From: Sphingomonadales bacterium Ga0077557
GTDB taxonomy: Bacteria; Pseudomonadota; Alphaproteobacteria; Sphingomonadales; Sphingomonadaceae
Length of the DNA: 64,000 bases
Assembly (NCBI GenBank): GCA_001464615.1
Contig: LNFI01000009.1
Span: forward strand, 59,773 to 123,772
Reading direction: 5' to 3'
Part shown: positions 62,754-64,000 of the stretch, in pieces
Position numbering within the stretch: the stretch's first letter is position 1
Layout of the letters: each line of letters begins with the position of its first letter
Notes under the pieces: generated by a model
Told to the model about the DNA's origin: nothing
What the model saw: only the letters and a program-made list of their open reading frames with translations
Database searches by the model: none
Made by a program: the position numbers and the translations under genes

Positions 62754-63866
62754 ATGCGTAGATCGTTACTAGTCACTTTGCTGGCGGCGACCGCCATGCT
62801 CCCCGCCTCCGCCATGGCAAAGCCACAGCAAGCGGAAAATGAGCTTCGCACGGCTAATGAGGTGGGCCAGGTCGCGCAGAATGATGGCGGTCGCCGCGGT
62901 GGTGGTGATTTTCGTCAGGCCCCTGCCGATCGCTTCCAGAATGACCGTGGCAGCCGCCCGCCGCGCTTTGAGCGTCAGCAAAGCGCCCCGCCGCAAAACG
63001 AATTTCAGGCTCCACGCCAGGCCGAACCTCGGTTCCAGCCTCAGGTCCAGCAACCAGCGCTGCCTGCCGTTGTGCAGCAGCAGCTGCAGCAACCGCAGCG
63101 CGACTTCCGACAGGGTCGCCAGGGCTTCGGCCAGGATCGGCAGGGCTTTGGTCAGGATCGGGGCCAGGATCGGGGCCAGGATCGGGGCCAGGATCGCCGG
63201 GCGTTCCGCCAGGACCAGCAGCGCGGGTTCAGCACCCCGCCTGTCGTAACCACCACCCCCCCGGTCGCGCAGGTAGATCGGCAGGACTTCCGGGCAGATC
63301 GCCAGGGTTTTCGCGACGACAGACGTGATGACCGGCGTGATGACCGGCGCGACGCCCGGCAGGGTCAAGGATTTGGCCAGCAAGATCAGCGCTTCAACCA
63401 AAATGATCGGCGCGGCCCAGCGTTCAATAACCAGGGTTTCAATAACCAGGGCTTGAACAATCAGGGCTATACCAATCAGGGGTATCGCGGGCAGCAATTT
63501 GGCAATCGCAATCGTAGCTTTAACGATCGCGGGCGCGAATTTAACAATCGCGGCAACTGGAATCGCGGCTGGCGGCAGAACCAGCAATTTAACTGGCAGG
63601 GCTATCGCGGCTATAACCGCAATGCCTTTCAGCTGCCGCGTTACTATGCGCCCTATGGCTGGAACTATGGCTATCGCCGCTTCGGGATTGGCTTCACGCT
63701 GAACAGCATCCTGTTCAACCAGAGCTATTGGATCGACGATCCCGAATATTATCGGCTTCCGCCTGCCTATGGCCCCTATGAATGGGTGCGCTATTACAAC
63801 GATGCGCTGCTTGTCGATATTCGGACCGGTTATGTCGTTGATACGGTGTACGATATCTTCTGGTAA
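62754..63866 (+). CDS. Secreted RcnB-like protein with a long Gln/Arg/Gly/Asn-rich region
   Basis: A ~370-residue exported protein. A signal peptide (SLLVTLLAATAMLPASAMA) is followed by ~200 residues of low complexity: FRQGRQGFGQDRQGF, tandem QDRG units, DDRRDDRRDDRRD, then NNQGF/NNQGL/TNQGY units. The last ~70 residues are a folded C-terminus (LPRYYAPYGWNYGYRRFGIGF, YYRLPPAYGPYEWVRYYNDALLVDIRTG) that matches RcnB/YohN-like periplasmic proteins. GGAGG precedes ATG 62754. The repeats would make a flexible basic, possibly metal- or polyanion-binding region. Confidence 0.8.
   Translation: MRRSLLVTLLAATAMLPASAMAKPQQAENELRTANEVGQVAQNDGGRRGGGDFRQAPADRFQNDRGSRPPRFERQQSAPPQNEFQAPRQAEPRFQPQVQQPALPAVVQQQLQQPQRDFRQGRQGFGQDRQGFGQDRGQDRGQDRGQDRRAFRQDQQRGFSTPPVVTTTPPVAQVDRQDFRADRQGFRDDRRDDRRDDRRDARQGQGFGQQDQRFNQNDRRGPAFNNQGFNNQGLNNQGYTNQGYRGQQFGNRNRSFNDRGREFNNRGNWNRGWRQNQQFNWQGYRGYNRNAFQLPRYYAPYGWNYGYRRFGIGFTLNSILFNQSYWIDDPEYYRLPPAYGPYEWVRYYNDALLVDIRTGYVVDTVYDIFW
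63156..63197. repeat. 12-base tandem repeat in the RcnB-like gene
   Basis: Three perfect copies of GATCGGGGCCAG plus a partial fourth encode repeated Gly-Gln-Asp-Arg. Unit length is a multiple of three, so copy-number change would keep the frame. Flanking DNA has degenerate versions (GATCGGCAGGGCTTTGGTCAG), implying growth by duplication. Confidence 0.85.
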
Positions 63867-64000
63867 TTGTGGTTGAAGGGTTCGTTCGTCGCGAAGGGCA
63901 AGTGACCGGCCCCCACTGAGTGGTCCGTGCTGATTGTTAGTGCATTATCGCCTCCGTTGCCATTGCCGCCTGGAGGTGGAGCGAAGCGGAACCGGAGGGC

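Overview
The window looks like a chromosomal segment of an alphaproteobacterium, most likely a sphingomonad (order Sphingomonadales). The evidence is gene order and content: a pckA / chvI-chvG-hprK-rapZ-EIIA-HPr regulatory block, aroA-cmk-rpsA-ihfB, a short C-terminal-only HprK, a TIGR01782-type TonB receptor inside an alpha-glucan locus, a TIGR02300 protein, and many short GC-rich palindromic repeats of the kind common between sphingomonad genes. I cannot name a genus. I saw no phage, IS transposase, CRISPR array or recognisable anti-phage island.

Layout. 1-2.1 kb: tail of a DUF885 protein, an NAD-dependent epimerase-like SDR and a small unknown protein. 2.1-9.1 kb: pckA diverges from the chvI-chvG two-component pair, which runs into hprK, rapZ, EIIA and HPr (a regulatory phosphotransferase chain with no sugar permease) and an rRNA methyltransferase. 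9.2-12.4 kb: a tight four-gene set of folE, an ECF sigma factor, an FAD/NAD/2Fe-2S reductase and a chlorite dismutase-family haem protein. This is the most unusual association in the window. 12.7-14.2 kb: rmuC.

14.3-28.3 kb: an alpha-glucan (maltodextrin/starch) utilisation locus. A TonB receptor, secreted alpha-amylase, GH13 alpha-glucosidase, GH97 enzyme and esterase run on the minus strand with repeated 4-base start/stop overlaps. They are followed by a decayed tryptophan-halogenase-like gene and a FucP-type MFS sugar transporter. A divergent LacI regulator and an SLC45-type MFS transporter complete it. Polymer would be cut outside, imported through the TonB receptor, hydrolysed to glucose and carried inward by the MFS proteins.

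28.4-40 kb: mostly housekeeping genes (class III alcohol dehydrogenase, tRNA-Ala, TIGR02300, aroA, cmk, rpsA, ihfB, tRNA-Leu, nadC). These are interrupted by a subclass B3 metallo-beta-lactamase with a glutamate in the first zinc-ligand position, an orphan peptide-binding lipoprotein and a secreted RNase T2. 40-46 kb: an orphan Flp pilin, a membrane-anchored alpha/beta hydrolase, a type II haloacid dehalogenase-like enzyme, a quinone oxidoreductase and small membrane proteins.

46-58 kb: a storage-lipid region. A mini-PhaE-like protein and class III PhaC sit behind a TGC-rich repeat that resembles a PhaR operator. They are followed by an acetyltransferase, an alpha/beta hydrolase and an erythromycin-esterase-like protein. 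On the minus strand are an enoyl-CoA hydratase, a phasin translationally coupled to a WS/DGAT acyltransferase with a basic Lys/Ala tail, and a CYP102-type P450-reductase fusion. 58-64 kb: a CitE-like lyase diverges from a coupled gcdH / GNAT / CoA-transferase / 2Fe-2S protein operon (glutarate / glutaryl-CoA oxidation). The last gene is a secreted RcnB-like protein with a very long Q/R/G/N-rich repetitive region. The final 134 bases hold nothing I can support.

Start codons were chosen by eye from ribosome-binding sites, overlaps with the previous gene and family alignment. No database search was run.
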